Of a DNA stretch of 64,000 nt, positions 28,211 through 37,740 are shown piece after piece. The notes under the pieces are model-generated. The model did no database searches and was not told the DNA's origin. It saw nothing but the letters and a program-made list of their open reading frames with translations. Where the stretch lies: assembly GCF_014651675.1 (NCBI RefSeq), contig NZ_BMXI01000001.1, positions 127,968-191,967 of the forward strand. Direction: 5' to 3'. The position numbers were made by a program, and so were the translations under genes. How positions within the stretch are numbered: the first letter of the stretch is position 1; every line of letters starts with the position of its first letter. Source of the DNA: Roseibacillus persicicus. GTDB lineage: Bacteria > Verrucomicrobiota > Verrucomicrobiia > Verrucomicrobiales > Akkermansiaceae.

Positions 28211-29323
28211 ATGAAAGTGATGCAAGTCCTCCCCGAACTCACCTCAGGTGGGGTGGAACAAGTGACCATTGGTTTGGCGGAACATCTCGTGGCGCAAGGC
28301 CATCAATCAATCGTGGTCTCCAATGGCGGAAAGCTGGTCCCGGGGCTTACCGAAAATGGCTCTACCCACCTCCAGCGGGAGGTTCACAAAAAGAGCCTTC
28401 TCTCCCTCAGGCACGTCCCGGCGCTGAGGAATCTGTTGCGTGCGGAACAACCTGACATTCTCCATCTCCGTTCTCGTGCACCGGCATGGCTTTTCTATTT
28501 GGCTTGGAAAGGCCTTCCCCCGACAGAACGACCCAGACTCGTCACTACCGTCCACGGACTTTACTCCGTCAATCGCTACTCAAGAATCATGACCCGGGGG
28601 GAAGTCGTTATCTGCGTTTCGCAAGCGGTCAAACAATACGTGCTCCAGAACTATCCCGACGCTTCTCCCGATTGCCTTGAAATCTGCTACGAAGGCATTT
28701 CCCGAGAGGACTTTTCGTCGGAATTTCGCCCTGCGGAATCTTGGAAAGAGAAGTGGTATCAAGAGTTCCCGCAAACCGCCGGCAAGCGCCTCATCGCTCT
28801 CCCCGGCCGGTTGACCCGGCTGAAAGGTCACCACACATTTCTCAAACTCATCGCCACTCTGCGTTCTAACAACCCGCAAGTTCACGGCCTCATCGTGGGA
28901 GGAGCCCATCCGAAGAAGGAAGGGTATCTGGATGAACTCCGGAAGGAAGTCCAGGCCCAGGGCCTCGCTGAAAGCATTACCTTCACCGGGAAGCGTAGTG
29001 ACCTCCGGGAGGTCCTATCCCTTGCGGACCTCAGCTTGTCTCTTTCGGAGAAGCCCGAGTCCTTTGGGCTCACCATTCTGGAAGCACTTGCCTTGGGCAC
29101 TCCGGTCATAGCCTATGATGAGGGCGGAGCATCCGAGATTCTTGCAAAGCTCTGTCCCGCCGGGGCGATCCCCCGGGATGACTTCGCCGCCCTCGTCGAA
29201 CGCGCCGGTAACTTCTTGCATTCACCCCCGGAGATTGCACCCAACAACGATTTCCTAGCCGACACCAGCCACCGGAAAACCGAGAAGATTTATCAAGACC
29301 TTCTTCATTCTCCCCGTCGCTAG
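28211..29323 (+). CDS. Glycosyltransferase family 4
   Basis: 370 residues. The GT-B fold begins MKVMQVLPELTSGGVEQVT. The donor-binding C-terminal half has PGRLTRLKGHHTF and the E-x7-E motif ESFGLTILEALALGTPVIA. It resembles LPS/EPS transferases with retaining chemistry. It is the last plus-strand gene of the cluster; its stop overlaps the 3' end of the convergent YrbL-like gene by 4 bases. Confidence 0.92.
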   Translation: MKVMQVLPELTSGGVEQVTIGLAEHLVAQGHQSIVVSNGGKLVPGLTENGSTHLQREVHKKSLLSLRHVPALRNLLRAEQPDILHLRSRAPAWLFYLAWKGLPPTERPRLVTTVHGLYSVNRYSRIMTRGEVVICVSQAVKQYVLQNYPDASPDCLEICYEGISREDFSSEFRPAESWKEKWYQEFPQTAGKRLIALPGRLTRLKGHHTFLKLIATLRSNNPQVHGLIVGGAHPKKEGYLDELRKEVQAQGLAESITFTGKRSDLREVLSLADLSLSLSEKPESFGLTILEALALGTPVIAYDEGGASEILAKLCPAGAIPRDDFAALVERAGNFLHSPPEIAPNNDFLADTSHRKTEKIYQDLLHSPRR

Positions 29324-29883
29324 CGAACGAACACGTCCTCGCTGGAGATGTCGAGCAGCCGACACAGACGCCGGAACTTTCGTCGGGTCTTGAAGACCCG
29401 CAAGGGCCCCACATGGTAGTAAAGCCACGCAAAATTGACGGCACCAAGCCCGTCGATTAGCACCAGTTCCGACCGATCCCGCACGACGAGATTCTTCGGA
29501 TGAAGATCCCCCACCACCAGGCCTCGCTGGATCAACTCATGATAAAAGGCCCTTACCAAGCTCGTGATCGATTCCTTACCCAGCTCTTTCTCACAGTTGC
29601 GCAAAGTTGGCGAAATGGTCTGGTCGGAATTCCGCACCAAATCGAACAAATACCCTGCACCCAAAGTGGTTTCAACACGACCACGAAAGAGAGCTACAAT
29701 AGGGCAGCTTTCCCCTCGGGCCAAAACCTTGCGATGAGCTTGCAATTCTTCTTCGACCCTCTCTTCGGAAGCCTCGTCCTCCGTGAATTCGACCTTTACG
29801 CAAAGATCGGGCTTACCCGGGACTTCGTAGCATGCCCGCTGGCCGCCTTTGGCAAAATAAGATTCCTGAACAAGCTCTATCAC
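29320..29883 (-). CDS. YrbL-like kinase-fold protein
   Basis: 187 residues from GTG 29883, which overlaps the upstream stop as GTGA and gives VIELVQESYFAKGGQRACYE, closely matching the start of E. coli YrbL. An ATG at 29913 would add ten residues. The kinase-like core is visible: Gly-rich FAKGGQ, Lys in CVKVEF, GDLHPKNLV (HxD-type loop) and LIDGLG in place of DFG. YrbL is PhoP-regulated and of unproven activity. In this LPS-type cluster it may phosphorylate a core sugar, as KdkA/WaaP do (inference). Confidence 0.85.
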   Translation of the reverse strand: MIELVQESYFAKGGQRACYEVPGKPDLCVKVEFTEDEASEERVEEELQAHRKVLARGESCPIVALFRGRVETTLGAGYLFDLVRNSDQTISPTLRNCEKELGKESITSLVRAFYHELIQRGLVVGDLHPKNLVVRDRSELVLIDGLGAVNFAWLYYHVGPLRVFKTRRKFRRLCRLLDISSEDVFVR

Positions 29884-30626
29884 TGCCCCACGGTCCAATA
29901 TTTCTCGATCCACTTGGCTGGCTTCGTCCGGTGGTGAAGCTTCTTTCCCTCAAAGCCCTTGAGAGCTTCGTCAGGGTCGGGGCGGCCGTGAAAGACCACC
30001 ACTTGGGCAGATTTCGGCTCGCGTGGGGCCATCAGCAAATTCAGCGGAAAGACAGGACGGCAATGCCGCTTGAAGCTGGCCGTCCATGACTCGGGATAGA
30101 ATTCCATGATCGGCTTGATGCAATGGGTCAGGTAAGTCTGGGGAGGATTAAAAGTCTCCAGCGCCCAATCCTTCTCCTTTAAATACTGCTCGTAGACAAA
30201 TGTGTGCTCATTGGGAAGAAAGCGGAAAATCGATGAATTGCCCACCTCGGGACGGCGCCCGGTGATCGTGCGCATGGTATTGCTCCAATTGTGAATGATC
30301 GGGATCTTGCCGGGAGCAAACTCGAAGAACGAATCCAGCGACCCTCTCACGATAATATCCAAATCCAAAAACAAAGAAGGCCCCGAAAGCGGAAGACCAG
30401 GCTGGAACAGGGTCAGCTTGCGCCAACCCGTCGACAACTTATGCGGAGGAAGATCAATCTCGGGTATGGGATGAGTTTTGATCTCACTGTTCAAACCGGT
30501 GGCATCATCGGTGAAACAATGAAACTCAAAGGGCTCGGACAAATGCGTCCGAACCGCGTGGAAAAGGCGATTGGCGAATTCGGGTCCGTATCGCGTGCCC
30601 CACTTCAAGGTAACTACATTCTTCAA
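29880..30626 (-). CDS. Putative glycosyltransferase (GT-A, DxD)
   Basis: 248 residues with a TTG start (LKNVVTLKWGTRYGPEFANR). LFLDLDIIVRGSLDSFF supplies the DxD motif that binds the metal-nucleotide-sugar. It matches the family of about 250-residue proteins in LPS clusters with this N-terminus. It lies between the GT47-like gene (50 nt upstream) and the YrbL-like gene (GTGA overlap), forming a minus-strand operon convergent with the plus-strand operon. Confidence 0.82.
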   Translation of the reverse strand: MKNVVTLKWGTRYGPEFANRLFHAVRTHLSEPFEFHCFTDDATGLNSEIKTHPIPEIDLPPHKLSTGWRKLTLFQPGLPLSGPSLFLDLDIIVRGSLDSFFEFAPGKIPIIHNWSNTMRTITGRRPEVGNSSIFRFLPNEHTFVYEQYLKEKDWALETFNPPQTYLTHCIKPIMEFYPESWTASFKRHCRPVFPLNLLMAPREPKSAQVVVFHGRPDPDEALKGFEGKKLHHRTKPAKWIEKYWTVGQ

Positions 30627-30676
30627 AGACCATCAAACTACGCCCCCAACCTCCCCTCCTGCCAGCAAGCACCGTG

Positions 30677-31702
30677 TCAGGAGTTTTCCTGCTGAATCCG
30701 GGCCAAAGCCGCATCCAACTCCTCCCTCGGCACCGAGAAGCGCTCGACGGCTCGATGAAAATTCTCCTCCGCAATCCTCGCATCCCACTGCAATGAATCG
30801 GCCCGGTCCTCCCAACGGAAGAACTGAAACCCTTCAAAGAGAGAGCAATCGCCGTCCACGACTGGAATCGCACCACAGAACATCGCCTCCACAAACCGAT
30901 AGGACCAAGTGAAGCTACCGCCCGGACAAAGGACGAATTGAGCCTGCGCCATTCGACGAAAGTAAGTTTCATCCCAAGCCTTCAAAGGAAACTTTCGCCC
31001 GCGATTGGACTCCACGATCAGGAGACCTCCAGTGCGAAATTCCCGGGTCGTATGCAGACCAACCGACGAGCGCAGCGCCGTGGTCAGCCGCGCCAAGAGG
31101 TCTTCCTCCTTAAAGACCAATTCTTTATCCGACCAATTCTCTCGAACCCAATCAGACAATTGAACCAACCGATGGGGCGAGACTTGTCCTTGAAAGAGAA
31201 ATTCAGTCGGTCGCTCTTCTCTCCACTGATCCCGGCAAAATTCGATGATTCGATGAGGAAAGATGAGTTGGCGCTCGATACCCGCAATGACGGATTTGGG
31301 CTGCTCATGGCAGAACGAGATGGAGTCTGAAATATCGACGACCTCCCCGGGTTCTTCAGCAAACAAGGGACCTGCCAACTCCTCCAATTTTCGAAACCGG
31401 GAGCGGGCATCTTTCGTCACACGAACCTCATGCGACGACTCCGCCAGGGCGTGAACCAGGCGAAGCTCTTGAATCAAGCGGCAAGGGAGAGAAACGAAAA
31501 AACTCATCTGATGTGGGGAAGCAAAGGCATCGCTAGTAGCATGATTGAAAAGGCGGAAACTCGAATTCCAGCGTCCACGCCGTCCATCGACTTGCAAAGG
31601 TCTCCGAAGTGCCTCCAAGTCCAGCCCCCAATCCGGCGAAAGACAATGCCCGATTGCATGATTCTCGCCTTGATGTCGCCCCCCGCTATCTTCACTGGCA
31701 AT
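30677..31702 (-). CDS. Exostosin/GT47-like glycosyltransferase, start codon unclear
   Basis: The C-terminal half has the exostosin pattern KAWDETYFRRMAQAQFVLCP, GGSFTWSYRFVEAMFCGAIPVV, characteristic of GT47-like enzymes. In-frame coding character continues upstream of the first possible TTG (31618) and ATG (31507): ENHAIGHCLSPDWGLDLEAL is plausible protein. The frame closes at a TGA at 31706-31708, directly followed by AAG and then ATT. Either an ATT start at 31702 (341 residues) or a one-base insertion next to a CTG would explain this. It heads the minus-strand glycan operon. Confidence 0.7.
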   Translation of the reverse strand: MASEDSGGRHQGENHAIGHCLSPDWGLDLEALRRPLQVDGRRGRWNSSFRLFNHATSDAFASPHQMSFFVSLPCRLIQELRLVHALAESSHEVRVTKDARSRFRKLEELAGPLFAEEPGEVVDISDSISFCHEQPKSVIAGIERQLIFPHRIIEFCRDQWREERPTEFLFQGQVSPHRLVQLSDWVRENWSDKELVFKEEDLLARLTTALRSSVGLHTTREFRTGGLLIVESNRGRKFPLKAWDETYFRRMAQAQFVLCPGGSFTWSYRFVEAMFCGAIPVVDGDCSLFEGFQFFRWEDRADSLQWDARIAEENFHRAVERFSVPREELDAALARIQQENS

Positions 31703-31945
31703 CTTTCAGATAGACCTGTGGAATAGGACTCCGGTCGTAAGAGGGTTCTCCATGCTAATTGAAAATCAGAGAAAACCCTTCGCCGCAAAGCGAATGCTAG
31801 ACCTGGTCAGCAGCAGTGATTAGTTTGCCTTTCGGGCGGTAGAAACTAACAAAAGCAATTGACAGGTTCATGCCCCGTCGTTTCCTACCTCCCAGCCAAA
31901 ACCTCCACCACAAATCTCATCCCCACCTTGCTCGCAGCCCCAAAC

Positions 31946-32545
31946 ATGCAGCCCTCCAGCCGACTCCTCATCGCTGCCACCATCCTGGCAGTCATCTTCA
32001 ATGCGGCCATAATTTTCGATGTTTTGCGCAACTCGAACACTGGACTTTATGATGAAGGACAGTTCGTTGAAGATATCGGTGCCTTCTGCTTCCTCAGCGG
32101 ATCCCTCGCTCTTTTTGGAAGCGCCTTTTTCCTTTCGGGGCTCGAGAAGTTTATTCGCTCCGGCTTGGGAGCCATGAATCTGATGTTCTTCCTTCGCGAG
32201 GTGGATGTGCACGAAATCAATGTGCCCTTTCCAATCAAAGAGATCAGCTCCAACGATTTGAAGGATGGTCTCTTCGTCGTCTTATTTTTGGTCTTGGGAA
32301 CCCTTTTTCTGGTAAAATATCGCCACAATTGGAAGCAGGCTCTGGGTTACTTTCAGAATCGAATCGGAGTTCTGTTTGCGGTCGGCATTGGGATATTCGC
32401 CACCGCAGGGCTTCTGGAACAGCTTCACTTCAGTTTCGCGGAAGAACTTCTCGAAGCCAACGGGGCCTACTGCTTTTTCCTGGCTGCCCTGCTGACGATT
32501 CTGATTCCTCCGACGGACGCCGACTCGTTGGAAGCCCCCCGGTGA
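31946..32545 (+). CDS. Small polytopic membrane protein
   Basis: 199 residues from ATG 31946 (MQPSSRLLIAATILAVIF); the frame is open upstream. Five or so TM helices, with LREVDVHE after helix 3 and FAEELLEANGAYCFFLAAL at the end. It looks like a divergent relative of the protein at 24467-25096, with similar length, helix spacing and acidic loops. No function known. A TTGACA at 31859 could be the -35 of its promoter. Confidence 0.75.
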   Translation: MQPSSRLLIAATILAVIFNAAIIFDVLRNSNTGLYDEGQFVEDIGAFCFLSGSLALFGSAFFLSGLEKFIRSGLGAMNLMFFLREVDVHEINVPFPIKEISSNDLKDGLFVVLFLVLGTLFLVKYRHNWKQALGYFQNRIGVLFAVGIGIFATAGLLEQLHFSFAEELLEANGAYCFFLAALLTILIPPTDADSLEAPR

Positions 32546-32709
32546 GACATCCCAGAATCTGCGCTCGAAGCGCCCCTTCCATTTCGCGATTCGTCGAGCG
32601 GCGCACCTTCCGCACTGCCGCGACCGGCCACAACTCCTTGCCATCTTTGGATTTTCTCCCGAAAAAGATCGTATTCAGCGCGATTCTTGGTTCAAAAAAG
32701 GGCCGCGCA

Positions 32710-34164
32710 ATGAAGTATATTCCGACGATTGGACTTGAGGTCCACTGCCAGGTGAAGACGAACTCGAAGATGTTCTGTGCTTGTCCCACTTCCTTCGGGG
32801 ACGAGCCGAATACGAACACCTGTCCGACTTGTCTCGGTCTCCCTGGTGCCCTCCCAGTCCTCAACCAGCGGGCTATTGAGAAGACCTTGCTCGCGGGACT
32901 TTTACTGGGCTGCGGTTCTCCGCCGATCTCGAAGTGGGACCGGAAAAACTACTTCTATCCCGACATGCCCAAGAACTACCAAACCACCCAGATGGACCTC
33001 CCCCTCTGCATCGGTGGTGGTGTGCCTCTTTACGACCACAATTACCCCAAGGATTATCAAAAGAACATCGCCAACCCCGGCAAAGTTGTGCGCCTGAACC
33101 GGATTCACCTGGAGGAAGACGTCGCGAAGTCGACCCACCTGGCGAAGACCTCGCTGGTGGACTTCAACCGGGCGGGAACTCCGCTGATGGAAATTGTTTC
33201 CGAGCCAGATCTCGGCTCGGCCGAAGAGACCTTTGCCTACATTAAGACCCTGCAGCAAATTCTCATCTACGGTGACATCTCGGATGCGGATATGGAAAAA
33301 GGCCAGCTGCGTTGCGACGTGAATATCTCCATCCGCAAACATGAGAACGACCCTCTCGGGGAGCGGGTCGAGTTGAAAAACCTCAACTCCATTTCCGCTG
33401 TCCGCCGCGCCATCCACTACGAGATTGAGCGTCAATCCGCCGACCTCGATAAAGGCATTGGGCAAGAACAATCCACCTGGCGCTGGGATGATGACCTCGG
33501 CGAATCGCAGATGATGCGTTCCAAGGAGGATGCCCACGATTACCGCTATTTCCCCTGCCCCGACCTGCTGCCAATCCGTACCGAACCCTTGCTGGAGACG
33601 GTGAGACCTCACGTTCCAGAACTACCGCATGAGAAGTCGGACCGCTTCATCAAGGACTACAAGCTGACAACCTATGATGCCTCGGTGCTAACCTCGGAAC
33701 GCCCTTTGTCGGATTACTTCGAAACCGTCGCCACCACCACCCAAGCGCCCCCCAAGAAGGCCGCCAACTGGGTCATCAATAACTTGTTGGGCATTCTCAA
33801 GGAGAACAATACCGCCATCACCGAGTCCCCCATAAAGGCCGAATCCACAGCGGGGGTTCTTTCCCTCGTGGAGGCCGGGACCATTTCCGCCAATCAGGCC
33901 AAAGAACTTTTTGCGGCCCTTTGGGATCAACCCGAGGCTGACCCGGCTTCCCTTGCGAAAGAAATGGGCTTCGAGCCTGCCGACAATTCCGCCATCGACG
34001 GTTTCATCGATGAAGCCATCGCGAACAACCCCAAGCAGGTGGAAGAAATCAAGGGCGGAAACGAAAAGCTCATCAATTTCCTAACAGGTCAGGTGATGAA
34101 GGCTAGCAAGGGCAAGGCCAACCCCAAGTTGGTGACCGACGCCATCCGAGAAAAGCTGCTTTAG
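32710..34164 (+). CDS. gatB: Aspartyl/glutamyl-tRNA amidotransferase subunit B
   Basis: 484 residues from ATG 32710 (MKYIPTIGLEVHCQVKTNSK), the standard GatB start; the frame runs open upstream. Landmarks are CPTCLGLPGALPVLN, the zinc cysteines at the N-terminus, KNYFYPDMPKNYQ, HLEEDVAKSTH and a C-terminal YqeY-like helical domain. It kinases and presents Glu-tRNA(Gln)/Asp-tRNA(Asn) for transamidation with GatA and GatC, which are not in this window. A strong terminator follows. Confidence 0.98.
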   Translation: MKYIPTIGLEVHCQVKTNSKMFCACPTSFGDEPNTNTCPTCLGLPGALPVLNQRAIEKTLLAGLLLGCGSPPISKWDRKNYFYPDMPKNYQTTQMDLPLCIGGGVPLYDHNYPKDYQKNIANPGKVVRLNRIHLEEDVAKSTHLAKTSLVDFNRAGTPLMEIVSEPDLGSAEETFAYIKTLQQILIYGDISDADMEKGQLRCDVNISIRKHENDPLGERVELKNLNSISAVRRAIHYEIERQSADLDKGIGQEQSTWRWDDDLGESQMMRSKEDAHDYRYFPCPDLLPIRTEPLLETVRPHVPELPHEKSDRFIKDYKLTTYDASVLTSERPLSDYFETVATTTQAPPKKAANWVINNLLGILKENNTAITESPIKAESTAGVLSLVEAGTISANQAKELFAALWDQPEADPASLAKEMGFEPADNSAIDGFIDEAIANNPKQVEEIKGGNEKLINFLTGQVMKASKGKANPKLVTDAIREKLL

Positions 34165-34190
34165 TCGTAACTCGTCAACTCTTTACAAGA

Positions 34191-34222
34191 AAACGAGAGC
34201 CTGTCGGCCCTCGTTTTTTTTT
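34191..34222 (+). terminator. Intrinsic terminator of gatB
   Basis: AACGAG-A-GCC-TGTC-GGC-C-CTCGTT stem followed by nine T, 27 nt past the gatB stop. Confidence 0.92.
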
Positions 34223-34260
34223 AGGTTGTTAATCTTGGTCCATTTAAGGACAGAGCCTGG

Positions 34261-34830
34261 TTAGACCGTCTGCTCTTCGTGGATTCCTTCTGCGAATTCT
34301 TCAATTGCCTTGGAGCAAAACGCATCGAGATCATCGGGGCTTCTGCTGGTGACAAGCGCTTCATCACAATGGACTTCCTGGTCCACCCACTTCGCGCCCG
34401 CATTCTCGAGGTCTGTACGAATACTGGGATAACTGGTAACCGTGCGGCCGTCCAGAACGCCCGCTTCAGCAAGCAACCATGGAGCATGGCAAATTGCCGC
34501 AACCGGCTTCCCGTCACGGAAGAAGCTGCGCACGAAATCGATGGCGTTCGCATGGGTGCGGAGGGTGTCGGGGTTCTGAAGACCTCCCGGCAGGATTAGT
34601 CCGTTGAAGTTGGCTGAAGTGACATCGTTGACCACCTTGTCTACTTTGACACTCGCGCCCTCCCCATCCTTCGAGGCGGCAGTGATGCTCCCTTTTTCCA
34701 AGGAAACCACGGTCACTTCAGCGCCAGCGTCCTCCACCGCTTTCTTCGGGACGAGGAGCTCACTTTCTTCGAATCCGTCCGTTGCGAGAATCGCAATCTT
34801 CTTTCCTATCAGGTCGTGTTTTTTGTTCAT
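34261..34830 (-). CDS. DJ-1/PfpI family protein (type 1 glutamine amidotransferase-like)
   Basis: 189 residues from ATG 34830 (MNKKHDLIGKKIAILATDGF). The nucleophile elbow Cys is in AAICHAPWLLAEAGVL, with an upstream Glu (FEESELLVP) as in PfpI/YhbO. It is probably a stress-linked glyoxalase/deglycase or protease-like enzyme in the cytoplasm. The helical protein gene ends 36 nt upstream on the same strand, so the two may be co-transcribed. A CTAACA sits 6 nt before the start. Confidence 0.92.
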   Translation of the reverse strand: MNKKHDLIGKKIAILATDGFEESELLVPKKAVEDAGAEVTVVSLEKGSITAASKDGEGASVKVDKVVNDVTSANFNGLILPGGLQNPDTLRTHANAIDFVRSFFRDGKPVAAICHAPWLLAEAGVLDGRTVTSYPSIRTDLENAGAKWVDQEVHCDEALVTSRSPDDLDAFCSKAIEEFAEGIHEEQTV

Positions 34831-34865
34831 AGTTTTGTTAGTTAAAGTGGTTTTTAGTTTAGGAG

Positions 34866-35429
34866 TTATTTCCAAGTGGACTTCAGGTCGTCTACGATCC
34901 CTTCCGTCCGTCGGGTGTCGAAATTCGCCTCGTCTTCCTGCGAGAGCTCATGGGCTACAGTAGCTGGAATCACCTCTGCAAAACGCATCACAAGGCGGTG
35001 ATGAACAGTGATCAGACCGAGCAGGGCCTGTGAGGTATTCGATTTGCCATAGCCACTGACCTCGGTGGTGTAGAGCATCTGGAAGCCACATGAAGCAGCC
35101 TGCAAGCTCACGAAGTGGTCACGCAAAATCTTCGAGTTCTCGTGCTCCCCGATACCCGAGAAGAAACTGCTGAGGGTGGCTGTTGCTTGGGCTAAGCCGT
35201 CCGCGATCTTAGTGGTCACCTTTGGGTCGCCGTAGCGCATCCCGGAAATGTCTTCGAGGCTTTGAATGGCCCTCTCATAGTGAGCTTTGGTATCACTCAA
35301 CAGATCCTGAGCCGGCTTGAAGTCGACCTTACTGTGCTCGATGGCCTCTTCGCTCGCCTTCAAGAAGGTGACGAGTTCATTATAATATCCGCGGGTGATT
35401 TCTTTCGTTTCTTCAGTTTGAGCAATCAT
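34866..35429 (-). CDS. All-helical protein of unknown function
   Basis: 187 residues from ATG 35429 (MIAQTEETKEITRGYYNE). It is soluble and strongly helical, without a signal peptide or TM segment. The four-helix pattern with Glu/His at intervals (ITVHHRLVMRF, VAHELSQEDEANF) recalls ferritin-like or DUF2383-like bundles, but I cannot match a family. It sits upstream of the DJ-1/PfpI gene, a common arrangement for stress genes. Confidence 0.65.
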   Translation of the reverse strand: MIAQTEETKEITRGYYNELVTFLKASEEAIEHSKVDFKPAQDLLSDTKAHYERAIQSLEDISGMRYGDPKVTTKIADGLAQATATLSSFFSGIGEHENSKILRDHFVSLQAASCGFQMLYTTEVSGYGKSNTSQALLGLITVHHRLVMRFAEVIPATVAHELSQEDEANFDTRRTEGIVDDLKSTWK

Positions 35430-35616
35430 ACTGCTCCCTGTTCGCAACGACTGTTCCAGACCGAATAACCACTGATTATTAACACCTTAAGAATCTCACC
35501 CAGCCGAACCACGGTCATCTTTGGTGCAATCTGCATCCCCCGCCTTCGCCTTTTGCAAAGACTCACTCCTCCCACTTCGCACGAAAACAAATCATCGCGA
35601 ACTCTCTTCTCTGCGC

Positions 35617-35656
35617 AAAAAAAACCTCGAAGCGAACCCTTTGGTCCGTTCCGAGG
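35617..35656 (-). terminator. Intrinsic terminator of typA
   Basis: On the minus strand CCTCGGAACG pairs with CGCTTCGAGG (one mismatch, one wobble) around a GACCAAAGGGTT loop, then TTTTTTTT. It lies 66 nt past the typA stop. Confidence 0.85.
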
Positions 35657-35722
35657 ATGATTGATTAAAAAAGCTAAAGCCGGCTCTCCCGCATTGGCGG
35701 GAAGGCGCATTCAAAAGACGGT

Positions 35723-37546
35723 CTAGGCGTCCTTCTCTGCTTTTTCCAAACGCTTGCGCACGTTGGGATCAAGGATGCGCTTTCGGAGGCGAATGAAGTT
35801 CGGAGTCACTTCCACGAACTCATCGTTCTCGATATACTCGATGGCGCGCTCGAGGCTCATCTTGAGAGGAGGCTTGAGACCGGAGAAGTTGTCTTTACCA
35901 GCCGAGCGGTGGTTGGTCAGGTTCTTAGCCTTGACGGGGTTGACGGGCAGATCGCCGTCGCGGGAGTTCTGCCCCACAATCATGCCTTCGTAGATGTCTT
36001 CCTGGGGCCCAACGAAGAGGATGCCTCGGGTTTCGAGAGCTTCCAGAGAGTAGGCCATCGCCTTGCCCTGCGCCATGGAAACGAGAGTGCCGTTCTGACG
36101 GGTGCGGATGCGGCCAATCTCAGGGCGATACTCTTTAAAGAGGTGGGACATGACACCGTGACCGCTGGTGAGGTTCATGAGCTCGAACTCGAAGCCAATC
36201 AAACCACGGGTTGGGATGGCGACCTCGATGTAGCTCATGCTGCCGCGGGGCTCCATCACTTCGACGGTGCCCTTGCGGTTGGCGAGGGCCTGGATGACGC
36301 CGCCTTGAGTTCCTTCAGGGAGTTCCAAGTAAAGAGTCTCGTAGGGCTCCATCATCTTGCCGTCGATTTCCTTCAAAATCACGGTGGGACGGGAAACCAA
36401 AACCTCGAAGCCTTCGCGACGCATGGTCTCGGCCAAGACGGAAATCTGCATCGCTCCCCGTGCGGAGACGTTGAAGACACCCCCTTGGTCAGACTCGGAC
36501 ACCTCGATGGAGATGTTGGTCTTAATCTCACGAAGGAGACGGTCCCAAATAGCACGGGAAGTCACTTTCTTGCCGTCGAGTCCGGCAAAAGGACCATCGT
36601 TCACCGCGAACTGCATCTGGACAGTCGGTGGGTCAATCGCCACGAAGGGCAGAGCCTCAACATTCTCGTTCGCCACGAGAGTTTCCCCGATATCGACGTC
36701 CTCGAAGCCCGCGATGCCGACGATGTTGCCTGCTTCGCCGATGTCGGTCTCGATGTTACCCAACTTAGTGTATTCGAAAATTTTGGTAATCTTGGCCCGC
36801 TTGCGGGTGCCGTCCTTGAGAACGCGAAAGACGCTGTCGCCCTTGCGCACCACACCCGCTTGAATTTTTCCAAGCGCAACCCGGCCCACGTAGTCATCCC
36901 AGTCAATGTTGCTCACCAACATCTGGAAGTCGCCATCAGGGTCGGCGGTTGGATGAGGAACCCGCTCCGCAATCACCTCGAGCAGAGGCTCGACAGACTC
37001 CCGGGGGTCGTCGAGATCGCGGACGAAAAATCCGTTCTTGGCCGAACCGTAGACAACCGGGCTTTCAAACTGCTCTTCCGTCGCACCCAGCTCCATCAGG
37101 AGCTCGAGCACCTTGTCCTCAACAGCGAGGGGGTCGGCAGCCTCACGGTCAATCTTGTTGATAACGACGATTGGTAGAAGACCGGCTTCCAGCGCCTTGC
37201 GCAAAACGAAACGGGTCTGGGCTTGGGGACCTTCGTAGGCGTCAACGACCACGAGGACACCATCCACCATCCGCATCACACGCTCCACCTCGCCACCGAA
37301 GTCGGCGTGGCCGGGGGTGTCGACGATGTTCACGGTGTAATCTCTCCAGTTTACCGCCGTGTTCTTGGCCTTAATAGTGATGCCTTTCTCCTTCTCAAGG
37401 TCCATGGAATCCATGGCGCGCTCGGCGAGTTGTTGGTGGGCCTCGACGGCGCCACCAGCCTTGAGGAGTTCATCAACCAAGGTGGTCTTGCCATGGTCAA
37501 CGTGCGCGATAATAGCCACGTTGCGGAGTGTTTCGAGAGCGCTCAT
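35723..37546 (-). CDS. typA: Ribosome-associated GTPase TypA/BipA
   Basis: 607 residues. G1 [10 protein letters not shown]2 region [10 protein letters not shown]3 [12 protein letters not shown] and G4 NKIDRE are all present, followed by EF-G-like domains II, III and V and the BipA-specific C-terminus ([13 protein letters not shown]). It is a translation factor involved in ribosome assembly and stress adaptation. It is a single gene with its own terminator. Confidence 0.98.
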   Translation of the reverse strand: MSALETLRNVAIIAHVDHGKTTLVDELLKAGGAVEAHQQLAERAMDSMDLEKEKGITIKAKNTAVNWRDYTVNIVDTPGHADFGGEVERVMRMVDGVLVVVDAYEGPQAQTRFVLRKALEAGLLPIVVINKIDREAADPLAVEDKVLELLMELGATEEQFESPVVYGSAKNGFFVRDLDDPRESVEPLLEVIAERVPHPTADPDGDFQMLVSNIDWDDYVGRVALGKIQAGVVRKGDSVFRVLKDGTRKRAKITKIFEYTKLGNIETDIGEAGNIVGIAGFEDVDIGETLVANENVEALPFVAIDPPTVQMQFAVNDGPFAGLDGKKVTSRAIWDRLLREIKTNISIEVSESDQGGVFNVSARGAMQISVLAETMRREGFEVLVSRPTVILKEIDGKMMEPYETLYLELPEGTQGGVIQALANRKGTVEVMEPRGSMSYIEVAIPTRGLIGFEFELMNLTSGHGVMSHLFKEYRPEIGRIRTRQNGTLVSMAQGKAMAYSLEALETRGILFVGPQEDIYEGMIVGQNSRDGDLPVNPVKAKNLTNHRSAGKDNFSGLKPPLKMSLERAIEYIENDEFVEVTPNFIRLRKRILDPNVRKRLEKAEKDA

Positions 37547-37740
37547 ATTAGATTCGGGGCGGTGTCTGCCCTGTTTTTCGGGAAAAGTCCATCTTTGCGA
37601 GCGTTGTTTTTCACTTCAACCCCTGATTCACCCCCTAATTCTGGCGTTCTCCTCCTTCAGTTCACCCGATTCCCAACCGCAATCGTCCAAGACCTCCCCA
37701 CCCTCTTTGGCCCATCCGGGCTCGCGCCGGCCCTCGCTGA

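Noticed and set aside
31703-31708. UGA before the GT47-like gene as a second selenocysteine codon
   Set aside because: No coding sequence continues upstream of that UGA, and no SECIS-like hairpin was noted just downstream.
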